Source of the DNA: CAZHTS01 sp964535315
GTDB taxonomy: Bacteria; Chloroflexota; Anaerolineae; Anaerolineales; Anaerolineaceae
Length of the DNA stretch: 64,000 nt
Direction of reading: 5' to 3'
Assembly (NCBI GenBank): GCA_964535315.1
Contig: CAZHTS010000004.1
Span: 39,703 to 103,702 of the forward strand
The position numbers and the translations under genes were made by a program. Positions 17,295 through 24,827 of this stretch are shown piece by piece (position 1 is the stretch's first letter; every line of letters starts with the position of its first letter). Under the pieces are notes generated by a model. It did not search any database. It worked only from the letters and a program-made list of their open reading frames with translations, and had not been told where the DNA came from.

Positions 17295-18002
17295 ATGACG
17301 AATTTGAATGCATTGTTGACGATAGGAATGGTGGTCTGCGCCGGGTTATTGATCGTTGGGGGGATTGTGTTCGTGGTGTGGTCGTCGCGCCGGCGAAAGC
17401 GGCAGAGCGCCGAACAGGCGCGGCAGTTGGGTTTCCAACTGTTGACGAACCCGGATGCCGACCTGGTTGGGCGGGTGGAAAGAGCTTTGCGACCGGCTAC
17501 GGCGGTGCGGTTGAGCAATGTGGCGCGTAAGGTTGTGGGGGATGTGTGGGTGTATCTGTTTGATGTTTCGTATCGCGGCGGCGGGCGCAGCGACTCGCTC
17601 CAACAAGAGTATTGCTGCGTGGCGGTAATCTCGCCACGGACCGCTCTGGCGCCCTTTTTGTTGGTGCCGCGTTTGCCGCAACTAGGCCCGCTGGGGGATT
17701 CGCTGAACGATCTGTACCGGATTGGTGCGAAAATGGCCGGGCTGCGTGAGGTATCCGGCGGGCCGTTGGGTTTTGCCGACCGTTATCTGCTGTTCTGCGG
17801 CGACGCTGCTCCGGGCGAAGTGGGGATTTCGGATCGAACGTTGGCGTTGTTAGGGCAGACACAGAAATATGTGGCGCGCGGCTGTGGCGACCTGTTGGTG
17901 TTTAATGATGCTGATATTCGCCGGGGAGCGACGGTGACGCGCGAGATTCTGGCGGAACACGTGCGCAAGGCGCTGCAACTGGCAGAGTGGTTGCAGGAAT
18001 GA
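17295..18002 (+). CDS. Single-pass membrane protein of unknown function
   Basis: A 235-residue protein with one N-terminal membrane helix (about residues 7-29), a basic stop-transfer patch (SSRRRKRQ) and a soluble region of about 200 residues presumably in the cytoplasm. That region has segments such as DVWVYLFDVSYRGGGRSDSL and CCVAVISPRTALAPFLLVPRLP that resemble DUF3137-like membrane-anchored domains, but I cannot assign a family firmly. AAGGAGG lies seven bases before the ATG. Confidence 0.6.
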   Translation: MTNLNALLTIGMVVCAGLLIVGGIVFVVWSSRRRKRQSAEQARQLGFQLLTNPDADLVGRVERALRPATAVRLSNVARKVVGDVWVYLFDVSYRGGGRSDSLQQEYCCVAVISPRTALAPFLLVPRLPQLGPLGDSLNDLYRIGAKMAGLREVSGGPLGFADRYLLFCGDAAPGEVGISDRTLALLGQTQKYVARGCGDLLVFNDADIRRGATVTREILAEHVRKALQLAEWLQE

Positions 18003-18038
18003 TCGCCGCCTGAGCTGAGTGACGCCGAATATTGCCTC

Positions 18039-18068
18039 TTGACAAAGGGGGACAGGTCGTGCTAATAT
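18039..18068 (+). promoter_or_regulatory. padR promoter
   Basis: -35 TTGACA (18039-18044), an 18-base spacer and -10 TAATAT (18063-18068). The start codon at 18111 follows with AGGA ten bases upstream. This is one of the best sigma-70-like promoters in the window. Confidence 0.75.
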
Positions 18069-18083
18069 GTCGCTTAACGACAT
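18067..18083. promoter_or_regulatory. Inverted repeat, probable PadR operator
   Basis: ATGTCGCTTAACGACAT: two perfect 6-base arms around CTTAA. PadR-type operators are typically ATGT...ACAT inverted repeats. The site overlaps the last two bases of the -10 and covers the transcription start, so binding would block the promoter, consistent with autorepression by the PadR protein encoded directly downstream. Confidence 0.7.
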
Positions 18084-18110
18084 GTCGTCTTGCTACATAT
18101 AGGATCTGCG

Positions 18111-18455
18111 ATGAACGAATCTCTATCTGCGATGTTACCCCTGACCGAAACGACGTTTTTCATCTTACTCAGCCTGGCGCCTGGGCGGCGTCATGGCTAC
18201 GCCATCCTCAAGGATGTGCAGGTGTTGAGTGAGAATCGCATCATTTTCAGCACCGGGACGTTGTACGGGGCGCTGAAACGTCTGGTGGATGAAGGCTGGA
18301 TTGTGCGTCTGGAAGATGGCGCCAACGAAGTGGGTGGGCGCGAGCGTAAGGATTATGCATTAACCGAAGCTGGACGCAGCCTGCTTAAAGCCGAGGTGGC
18401 GCGGATGAGCGCTCTGGTGCGGGTGGCCGGGCAGCGGCTGCCGGCGGAGGGCTGA
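18111..18455 (+). CDS. PadR-family transcriptional regulator
   Basis: A 114-residue DNA-binding protein of the short PadR-s2 type: winged helix with FFILLSLAPGRRHGYAILKDV, SENRIIFSTGTLYGALKRLV, DEGWIVRLED and RKDYALTEAGRSLLKAE. The start at 18111 is chosen over the in-frame upstream ATG at 18090, which would place the N-terminus inside the operator region. Such regulators usually repress an adjacent permease or exporter gene, here the membrane protein 6 bases downstream. Confidence 0.92.
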   Translation: MNESLSAMLPLTETTFFILLSLAPGRRHGYAILKDVQVLSENRIIFSTGTLYGALKRLVDEGWIVRLEDGANEVGGRERKDYALTEAGRSLLKAEVARMSALVRVAGQRLPAEG

Positions 18456-18461
18456 AGCCGG

Positions 18462-19349
18462 ATGGATGGTATCTCTTTTGCCGTACGTCTGTTTGGCCTG
18501 TTCCTGCGCTTGTATCCGCCGGGGATGCGGCGGGAGTACGAGATGGAGATGCGGGCTGTGTTTGCCGAATTGTTGGCCGACGCCCGTTCAAAGGGATCCT
18601 GTGCCGTGCTGGGTGTGGTGGGGCGCGAACTGCGCGATCTGCCCGCCAGCCTGTGGAAAGCATACTTGCAAACGAGTACAGGAGACAATATGAAACGTTG
18701 GCTTTTTTCCCGTCCGCCGGTACAGGCCGGTGCGTTGGGGTTTGCGCTGGCTTTTGCGTTGATCACATTGTGTGATCAGTTGTTGATTGCGACGAACCGT
18801 CTGATGCAATGGGGGTATTACCCGGTTACCCTGGTGGGGACATGCCTGGCGGCGTTGATTGTGGCCTGGGTAGGCGGCTCACTGCTGGCGCAGTCGGTGG
18901 CTCCAGAGCGTGTTTGGGCGATCCGTTGGGCGCTGGCGGCCGGCTGGCTGGCGCGGTTGCTGGTTAACCCGGCGACGGTGGCGTGGGCAGCAGTACAGTT
19001 TGAGATCAAGGCAGCGCCTATTTTTATGGTGGGGATGTTGATGCCCGGCGTGCTGGGCGGGCTGCTGGTGGCCTGGGTGATTGGCGGCTGGAAGTGGTCG
19101 CTGCTGGGTGCACTGGCAGGCCTGGCCGGAAGCTGGATCAACCTGTCGTTGGCCTTTGCCTACGACGGGGTGATGCAGGGCACGCTGATGGATCTGTTGG
19201 CCGGCCAGATGGGCCTGCAACAGTTCTTGCTGCTGGCCGGTGGGGCAGGGATGTGCCTGCTGCGCGGGGCGGTGGTGGGCGGACTGTTAGGCCTGGCGGT
19301 CAGTGCGATCCGGCGCTGGGGGAGGAGAGTCGTCGTAGCAGCGGCTTGA
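18462..19349 (+). CDS. Membrane protein with permease-prefix N-terminus, PadR-linked
   Basis: A 295-residue protein. The first 65 residues are soluble and carry the RLYPPGMRREYEMEMRAVF and LLADARSKG motif seen at the N-terminus of many PadR-linked permease and membrane proteins. About six hydrophobic helices follow (from residue 83 on). The rest of the sequence matches no transporter family I recognise. It begins 6 bases after padR and is expected to be co-transcribed and repressed with it. The start ATG sits 12 bases from GGAGG, a somewhat long spacing. Confidence 0.65.
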   Translation: MDGISFAVRLFGLFLRLYPPGMRREYEMEMRAVFAELLADARSKGSCAVLGVVGRELRDLPASLWKAYLQTSTGDNMKRWLFSRPPVQAGALGFALAFALITLCDQLLIATNRLMQWGYYPVTLVGTCLAALIVAWVGGSLLAQSVAPERVWAIRWALAAGWLARLLVNPATVAWAAVQFEIKAAPIFMVGMLMPGVLGGLLVAWVIGGWKWSLLGALAGLAGSWINLSLAFAYDGVMQGTLMDLLAGQMGLQQFLLLAGGAGMCLLRGAVVGGLLGLAVSAIRRWGRRVVVAAA

Positions 19350-19371
19350 ACCGCAGGGTGCGGTCTGGCGA

Positions 19372-19402
19372 GTCCCCCGTTCAGTTCGTCTGAACGGGGG
19401 AC
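19372..19402 (+). terminator. Strong hairpin after the PadR operon
   Basis: A perfect 13-bp stem, GTCCCCCGTTCAG (19372-19384) with CTGAACGGGGGAC (19390-19402), around a 5-base loop. The assembly gap begins three bases later, so no T-run can be checked. It may be a terminator or one end of a repeat that broke the assembly. Confidence 0.55.
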
Positions 19403-19405
19403 CTG

Positions 19406-19505
19406 NNNNNNNNNNNNNNNNNNNNNNNNNNNNNNNNNNNNNNNNNNNNNNNNNNNNNNNNNNNNNNNNNNNNNNNNNNNNNNNNNNNNNNNNNNNNNNN
19501 NNNNN
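19406..19505. other. Assembly gap (100 N)
   Basis: Exactly 100 unknown bases next to a long hairpin. The visible parts of 19350-19614 hold only the hairpin and the leader of the next gene. Confidence 0.98.
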
Positions 19506-19614
19506 GGGAATTGCAAGTGTGTTTCTGTAGAATGTGTGGGGAATGTCTTGAGAATTTATTGAGATTCGTTTGTGATAATGGGGCAAGTGAAATCTATATT
19601 GTGAGGAGTTTGAT

Positions 19615-20559
19615 ATGTTTACTAAGGGTACAAAATTAACGTTGTGGGTCGTGCTTTCGGCGCTGGTGGTTTTGGCATTATTCAGCAGCGCGGGTTGCGC
19701 TGCGCTATCCGTTCTGCCCGGTGGGTCGGGCTCGTTCGCCTCGGTGGCGCCGACGCATAAGGATGTGGTGTATGCTTCGCTTTCGGATGCGCAAAAACTG
19801 GATTTATACCTGCCGCAGGGGAATGGGCCGTTCCCGGTGGTGGTCATGATCCACGGCGGCGGGTTTATGATGGGGGATAAGTCGGACGGTACCGGCTTGA
19901 CCGGGGTCGATCCGTTGTTGGCGGCAGGCTATGCGGTGGCGAGTATTAATTACCGGTTAAGCGCCGAGGCACTCTATCCGGCGCAAATCCATGATGCAAA
20001 GGCGGCAGTACGTTTTTTGCGGGCCAATGCAGTGAAGTATGGCCTGAACCCGGAGCGGGTTGGCGCCTGGGGCGCTTCGGCGGGGGGCAATCTGGCAGCA
20101 CTGCTGGGCACAACCTGTGATGTGGCCGAATTGGAAGGGGCGGAACTGGGGAACGCCGGGCAGTCGAGTTGCGTGCAGGCGGTGGTGGATTGGTTTGGGC
20201 CGGTTGATTTTTTGAAATTAGACGAGCAGTTTGCCGGCAGCACCTGTACACAGAACCATAATGAGGCCAGTTCGCCCGAGTCCAAGCTGGTGGGGGCAGC
20301 GATCCAAACTGTGCCGGATCTGGTGGGGAAGACCAACCCGATGAACTATATCAATGAGAAGGCGGCGCCTTTCTTGATCCAGCATGGTTCGGCGGATTGC
20401 AATATCCCACCGGTGCAGGGCAAGAACCTGGCCGAGGCGTTAGGGGCGGAGAGGGCGACCTATACCTTGATCGATGGCGCCGGGCATGGCGGAGCGCAGT
20501 TCGGCAGCGAGGCAAATTTGAAAGTGGTGATTGATTTTCTCAATCGTTATTTGAAGTAG
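19615..20559 (+). CDS. Alpha/beta-hydrolase esterase lipoprotein
   Basis: A 314-residue hydrolase of the hormone-sensitive-lipase/BD-FAE-like group. The signal peptide ends ALFSSAGCA (lipobox-like, Cys27), so the enzyme is probably exported and lipid-anchored. The oxyanion motif HGGGF, the nucleophile elbow GASAGG, the acid in HGSADCNIPP and the catalytic His in GAGHGG are all present. An ester substrate is expected, but which one is unknown. GAGGAG lies before the ATG. It is a single gene ended by a strong hairpin at 20582-20622. Confidence 0.85.
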   Translation: MFTKGTKLTLWVVLSALVVLALFSSAGCAALSVLPGGSGSFASVAPTHKDVVYASLSDAQKLDLYLPQGNGPFPVVVMIHGGGFMMGDKSDGTGLTGVDPLLAAGYAVASINYRLSAEALYPAQIHDAKAAVRFLRANAVKYGLNPERVGAWGASAGGNLAALLGTTCDVAELEGAELGNAGQSSCVQAVVDWFGPVDFLKLDEQFAGSTCTQNHNEASSPESKLVGAAIQTVPDLVGKTNPMNYINEKAAPFLIQHGSADCNIPPVQGKNLAEALGAERATYTLIDGAGHGGAQFGSEANLKVVIDFLNRYLK

Positions 20560-20581
20560 GGCAAGCAAAGGTAGATGTAAT

Positions 20582-20622
20582 CTGGCCCCCGGCCAGCCGG
20601 GTGACGGCTGACCGGGGGCCAG
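20582..20622 (+). terminator. Hairpin after the esterase gene
   Basis: A 17-bp stem with one mismatch, CTGGCCCCCGGCCAGCC (20582-20598) with GGCTGACCGGGGGCCAG (20606-20622), around a 7-base loop. There is no good T-run. It is the first element of the 379-base gene-free stretch 20560-20938, which otherwise holds repeats and a gap. Confidence 0.6.
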
Positions 20623-20661
20623 TGGTGTAACGGGGATTTAACAGAGAACAAGATTGGGAAT

Positions 20662-20920
20662 ATGGGTTTAACAGGATAGGCAGGATAAGAAAGAAGGTCA
20701 ATTTAACAGGATAGGCAGGATAAGAAAGGGTGATGGCGGGGCCTTTGGATGGGGAAGGTCANNNNNNNNNNNNNNNNNNNNNNNNNNNNNNNNNNNNNNN
20801 NNNNNNNNNNNNNNNNNNNNNNNNNNNNNNNNNNNNNNNNNNNNNNNNNNNNNNNNNNNNNAGGGTGATGGCGGGGCCTTTGGATGGGAAGGTCAGACCA
20901 TTTTTCAACAGGATGGACAG
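20662..20920. repeat. ACAGGAT-family repeats with a second 32-base repeat
   Basis: TTTAACAGGATAGGCAGGAT occurs at about 20666 and 20702, each followed by AAGAAAG. A second motif, AGGGTGATGGCGGGGCCTTT plus GGATGG, occurs once before the gap (from 20727) and once right after it (from 20862). A looser CAACAGGATGGACAGGAT occurs near 20904. The core is shared with the 38-bp repeat at 5105. Confidence 0.85.
20762..20861. other. Assembly gap (100 N)
   Basis: Exactly 100 unknown bases, flanked on both sides by copies of the same sequence, so the gap length and copy number are uncertain. Confidence 0.98.
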
Positions 20921-20938
20921 GATAAAAAGGCGATGGGG

Positions 20939-21802
20939 TTATTGGGTGTCGCTGGAGGTTAAGACGGCGCCGCCGATGATGAGGGCCATGGCGACAAACG
21001 AAAGCGGGGTGAGGCTTTTGCCGGCAAACAACACCAGGTTGAGGGTGGAAAGTAGCGGGGTGAGGTAGGCCAGCGAGCCGATGAGGCGTGGATCGCCGCG
21101 TTTGAGGGCTGCATCCCATAAGAAAAAGGCGGCGCCCATGGGGCCGACGCCAATCAGGATCAGCAGTAACCAGTCGCGGGCGGTCAGTTGTTGGACGTCA
21201 GACAACGAGCCGCCGGACAGGAAGTAAAAGGCCAGGGCGAGCAGACCTGAGACGGCGCAGAAGGCAGCGACCGAATCGGTCTGGAAGGGAGGCAGGCGTT
21301 TGGTCAGGACGGAGTAGAGCGCCCAGGTGACGGCGGCGCCGGCGGCCAGCAGATAGCCGGGCAGGTATTCACTGCGCAGACTGAATTGTCCGCCAGTGAC
21401 GATCAGGGCGGCGCCGGCCAGGCCGACCAGCGCGCCGAGGATGTGGCGTGGGCGCAGCCGGTAACCGGGGACAAGCGGCGAAAAGAGGACGATGAGCAGC
21501 GGCCAGAGGTAGTTGATCAGGTTGGCTTCTACCGCCGGGGCCAGGGCGAGGGCGCGGAAGTAGAGAAAGTGGTAGCCGAAGATGCCGGCCACGCCGACGG
21601 CCAGCGTCGGCCAGGGGATGCGCCAGGCGCCGCGCCGGAAGAGGCTGATGACGCCGCTGAGTAAGAGGGCCACGCCCAGCAGGAGAAAGGGGGAAATGTG
21701 CACCAGTTGTGCGCCGATGAGGGCCAGCGTGCTCCAGATGAGGATGGCAGTCAGCGCCAGCGGGGTGGCAGTTTTGTTTTGGGTGTGGGCGGCAGTGTTC
21801 AT
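20939..21802 (-). CDS. EamA/DMT-superfamily membrane transporter
   Basis: A 287-residue protein with ten hydrophobic segments arranged as two EamA repeats, as usual for RhaT/YdcZ-like drug/metabolite transporters. Diagnostic segments are AILIWSTLALIGAQL, FGYHFLYFRALALAPAVEAN and ALLVGLAGAALIV in the first half, and AAGAAVTWALYSVLTKRLP and GVGPMGAAFFLWDAALKRGD in the second. Proteins of this type export amino acids or other small metabolites; the substrate cannot be told. It ends beside the repeat cluster and has its own promoter region to the right. Confidence 0.88.
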   Translation of the reverse strand: MNTAAHTQNKTATPLALTAILIWSTLALIGAQLVHISPFLLLGVALLLSGVISLFRRGAWRIPWPTLAVGVAGIFGYHFLYFRALALAPAVEANLINYLWPLLIVLFSPLVPGYRLRPRHILGALVGLAGAALIVTGGQFSLRSEYLPGYLLAAGAAVTWALYSVLTKRLPPFQTDSVAAFCAVSGLLALAFYFLSGGSLSDVQQLTARDWLLLILIGVGPMGAAFFLWDAALKRGDPRLIGSLAYLTPLLSTLNLVLFAGKSLTPLSFVAMALIIGGAVLTSSDTQ

Positions 21803-21980
21803 GGCGGCAAGTATACCTCAAGCGGCGGGAGATCAAATCTTTCTCTTATTTTTTGCAGATATGGCTCTTATATGGGGCGGGTATACTGGTTGGTATATAA
21901 AAGGTAGTGGAAAGAATTAGCCTGTTTCAGGCGATAGAAGGCTGCGGTGGGATATGCCATTGCGGCACGGAGAGAAGAAA

Positions 21981-24572
21981 ATGAAACTGGATAAATTCAC
22001 ACAAAAATCGCAAGAAGCCATTTTTCAGGCGCAGGAGAACGCCCGGGGGTATGGGCACCAGGCCATCGAGCCGGCGCACCTGCTGCTGGCTTTGATCCGC
22101 CAGGAGGAGGGTGTGGTTGCGGCGCTGGTAACGCGGGTGGCCGGCAGCGTGCAGGCCCTGGAGGAGGAACTGCACAGCGATCTCGATCGGCGCCCAAAGG
22201 TATATGGTAGTAATGTGGATGTGGGTCTGGCGCAGGCGACGGCGGACGTTTTAAACGCCGCCGGGCGTTACGCGAAAGGGATGCAGGACGATTATGTTTC
22301 GACCGAACATATTCTGTTAGGGTTGTGTGACTCACCGGAAGGCAAGCGCCTGGCCTCGTACGGGTTGACGAAGGAGGCGATTCTGGCGGCGTTGAAGCAG
22401 GTGCGCGGGGCGCAGCGGGTGAGCAACCCCGAACCGGAGGCGACCTACCAGGCGCTGGCGAAGTACGGTCATGACCTGACCGACCTGGCGCGCAAAGGAA
22501 AATTGGATCCGGTCATCGGGCGCGACGAGGAGATTCGCCGCGTGGTGCAAATTCTGTCACGCCGCAGCAAGAATAACCCGGCGCTGATCGGTGAACCGGG
22601 GGTAGGAAAGACGGCCATCGCCGAGGGGCTGGCGCAGCGCATGGTCAACGGCGACGTGCCGGATGGTTTGAAGAAGAAGCGCCTGATCCAGCTGGATATG
22701 AGTGCGCTGGTAGCCGGGGCCAAATACCGCGGCGAGTTTGAGGAACGCTTGAAGGCGGTGTTAAAGGAGATCAGCGAGGCGCAGGGTGAGATCGTCCTGT
22801 TCATCGATGAGATGCACACGGTGGTGGGGGCAGGCAAGGCGGATGGGGCGATGGACGCCGGCAACATGCTCAAGCCGATGCTGGCGCGCGGTGAACTGCA
22901 CATGATCGGGGCCACCACGTTGGACGAATACCGCAAGTATGTGGAGAAGGACCCGGCGTTGGAACGACGTTTCCAGCCGGTGTTGGTGGAAGAACCCGGC
23001 GTGGCGGATACGATCAGCATTTTGCGCGGACTGAAGGAGCGTTATGAGGTACATCACGGGGTGCGTATCACCGACCCGGCGGTGATTGCTGCAGCGACGC
23101 TTTCGCAGCGCTATATCCCCGACCGGCATCTGCCGGACAAGGCCATCGACCTGATCGATGAGGCCGCGGCCCGGCTGCGCACCGAGATCGATTCTAAGCC
23201 GCAAGAACTGGACGATGTCGACCGCCAGGTGATGCAACTCGAGATCGAACGCGAGGCGTTGAAGAAGGAAAAGGATAACGCCTCACGCGAGCGGCTGGAG
23301 AAGCTGGTGCAAGAGCTGGCGGATTTGAAAGAGCGCTCGCAGCAGATTACGGTGCGTTGGCAGAACGAAAAACAAGCCATCGCCGGGCTGCGGGCGATCA
23401 AGGAGCAAATCGAGCAGACGCGCACGGAAATCGAGCGCGCCGAACGTCAGTCCGACTTCGAGCAAGTGGCACGCTTGCGCTACGGTAGACTGCGCGAACT
23501 GGAGATGAAACTGAGCGAAGCGCAGCAGCGGTTGAAGGTGATGCAAAGCGAGGGGGCGCTGCTTAAAGAAGAGGTGGACGCTGAGGAAATCGCTGCGGTG
23601 GTGGGGCGCTGGACGGGCATCCCGGTGGCGCGCCTGTTGGAAGGCGAGACGCAGAAGCTGCTGCGCATGGAGGCGGCGCTGCACGAACGGGTGGTCGGGC
23701 AGGACGAAGCGGTGCGAGTCGTGTCGAACGCGGTGCGGCGGGCGCGAGCCGGGTTGCAGGACCCCAACCGTCCGATTGGTTCTTTCATCTTTATCGGGCC
23801 GACCGGGGTGGGCAAGACCGAACTGGGGCGGGCGCTGGCCGAGTTTATGTTCGACGACGAGCGGGCGATGATCCGCATCGATATGAGCGAGTATCAGGAG
23901 AAACATACGGTCAGCCGCCTGATCGGTGCGCCGCCCGGATATGTAGGCTATGATGAAGGCGGACAGTTGACCGAGGCAGTGCGCCGCCGCCCGTACAGCG
24001 TGGTGCTGTTTGATGAGGTCGAGAAGGCGCACCCAGAAGTGTTCAACACCCTGCTGCAACTGCTGGATGATGGCCGGCTGACCGACGGGCAGGGGCGCAC
24101 GGTGGACTTCCGTAACACGGTGGTGATCATGACCTCTAACCTGGGCAACCAGTTGTGGGAGGGCGGGCACACCGTGCGGCGGGAAGAAATCACGCGGGTG
24201 CTGCAGGCCAGTTTCCGCCCGGAGTTCCTCAACCGCATCGATGAGATCGTCGTATTTCATCCGTTGGGGCGCGAGCACCTGGACGGCATTATCACGATCC
24301 AGTTGAGACGGGTGGTGAAGCTGCTGTCCGAGAAGGGCTACCGGCTGGAGGTGAGCGAGGCGGCGCGCCAGTACCTGGCGGAGACAGGGTACGACCCCGA
24401 TTTCGGCGCACGGCCGCTCAAGCGTACGATCCAGCGCGAATTGCAGGACCCCCTGGCGCTCAAGCTGCTGGGCGGCGAGTTCCAGGAAGGGGACGTGATC
24501 CGGGTGGAACGCGGCCAGGATGGGCTGAGTTTTGCGGCGGCGGCGCCGGTGGTGGTTGGGGAAGTGGTGTAA
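21981..24572 (+). CDS. clpB: ATP-dependent disaggregase ClpB
   Basis: An 863-residue Hsp100 chaperone that, with DnaK, solubilises aggregated proteins in the cytoplasm. In order: the double-repeat N-domain (FTQKSQEAIFQAQENARGYG), the first AAA+ module (GEPGVGKT, LFIDEMHTVVGAG), a long coiled-coil middle domain (about residues 400-525), and the second AAA+ module (GPTGVGKTE, VVLFDEVEKAHPEVF, GAPPGYVGYDEGG). No ClpP-binding IGL loop is seen. The start at 21981 begins MKLDKFTQ and follows GGAGAG; the longer frame to 21954 is unlikely. No CIRCE element was found upstream. Confidence 0.97.
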   Translation: MKLDKFTQKSQEAIFQAQENARGYGHQAIEPAHLLLALIRQEEGVVAALVTRVAGSVQALEEELHSDLDRRPKVYGSNVDVGLAQATADVLNAAGRYAKGMQDDYVSTEHILLGLCDSPEGKRLASYGLTKEAILAALKQVRGAQRVSNPEPEATYQALAKYGHDLTDLARKGKLDPVIGRDEEIRRVVQILSRRSKNNPALIGEPGVGKTAIAEGLAQRMVNGDVPDGLKKKRLIQLDMSALVAGAKYRGEFEERLKAVLKEISEAQGEIVLFIDEMHTVVGAGKADGAMDAGNMLKPMLARGELHMIGATTLDEYRKYVEKDPALERRFQPVLVEEPGVADTISILRGLKERYEVHHGVRITDPAVIAAATLSQRYIPDRHLPDKAIDLIDEAAARLRTEIDSKPQELDDVDRQVMQLEIEREALKKEKDNASRERLEKLVQELADLKERSQQITVRWQNEKQAIAGLRAIKEQIEQTRTEIERAERQSDFEQVARLRYGRLRELEMKLSEAQQRLKVMQSEGALLKEEVDAEEIAAVVGRWTGIPVARLLEGETQKLLRMEAALHERVVGQDEAVRVVSNAVRRARAGLQDPNRPIGSFIFIGPTGVGKTELGRALAEFMFDDERAMIRIDMSEYQEKHTVSRLIGAPPGYVGYDEGGQLTEAVRRRPYSVVLFDEVEKAHPEVFNTLLQLLDDGRLTDGQGRTVDFRNTVVIMTSNLGNQLWEGGHTVRREEITRVLQASFRPEFLNRIDEIVVFHPLGREHLDGIITIQLRRVVKLLSEKGYRLEVSEAARQYLAETGYDPDFGARPLKRTIQRELQDPLALKLLGGEFQEGDVIRVERGQDGLSFAAAAPVVVGEVV

Positions 24573-24638
24573 CGATGGATCGAATTCGTTATTGCGCGGG
24601 TTGTTGCAGCGCGGTCGATTAGCTTGATGGTCATGTAA

Positions 24639-24667
24639 TTGACCTGTGGGCCTATAGCGAGTATAGT
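24639..24667 (+). promoter_or_regulatory. Promoter of the CheB-CheR-PAS gene
   Basis: -35 TTGACC (24639-24644), a 17-base spacer and -10 TATAGT (24662-24667). The ATG at 24828 is about 150 bases downstream of the predicted start, giving an unusually long leader with an inverted repeat CACAAGC/GCTTGTG (24764-24770 and 24782-24788). Confidence 0.7.
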
Positions 24668-24827
24668 AGTAAGTGAGATAATGATCCTTTTCTCAGTGCT
24701 TTCGTCATCTCTGGATTGAAGGCCAATTGGATTGTCTCAAGGGCGGTAAAAGTGGTTGGCTGCCACAAGCGGATGCTTCTGGCTTGTGAGAGTATGGTCT
24801 TTAATCACCTATTCTGGAGAACGAGGC

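Noticed and set aside
21803..21980. CIRCE or other heat-shock element before clpB
   Set aside because: No TTAGCACTC-N9-GAGTGCTAA-like repeat is present; only AT-rich sequence with weak promoter likeness.
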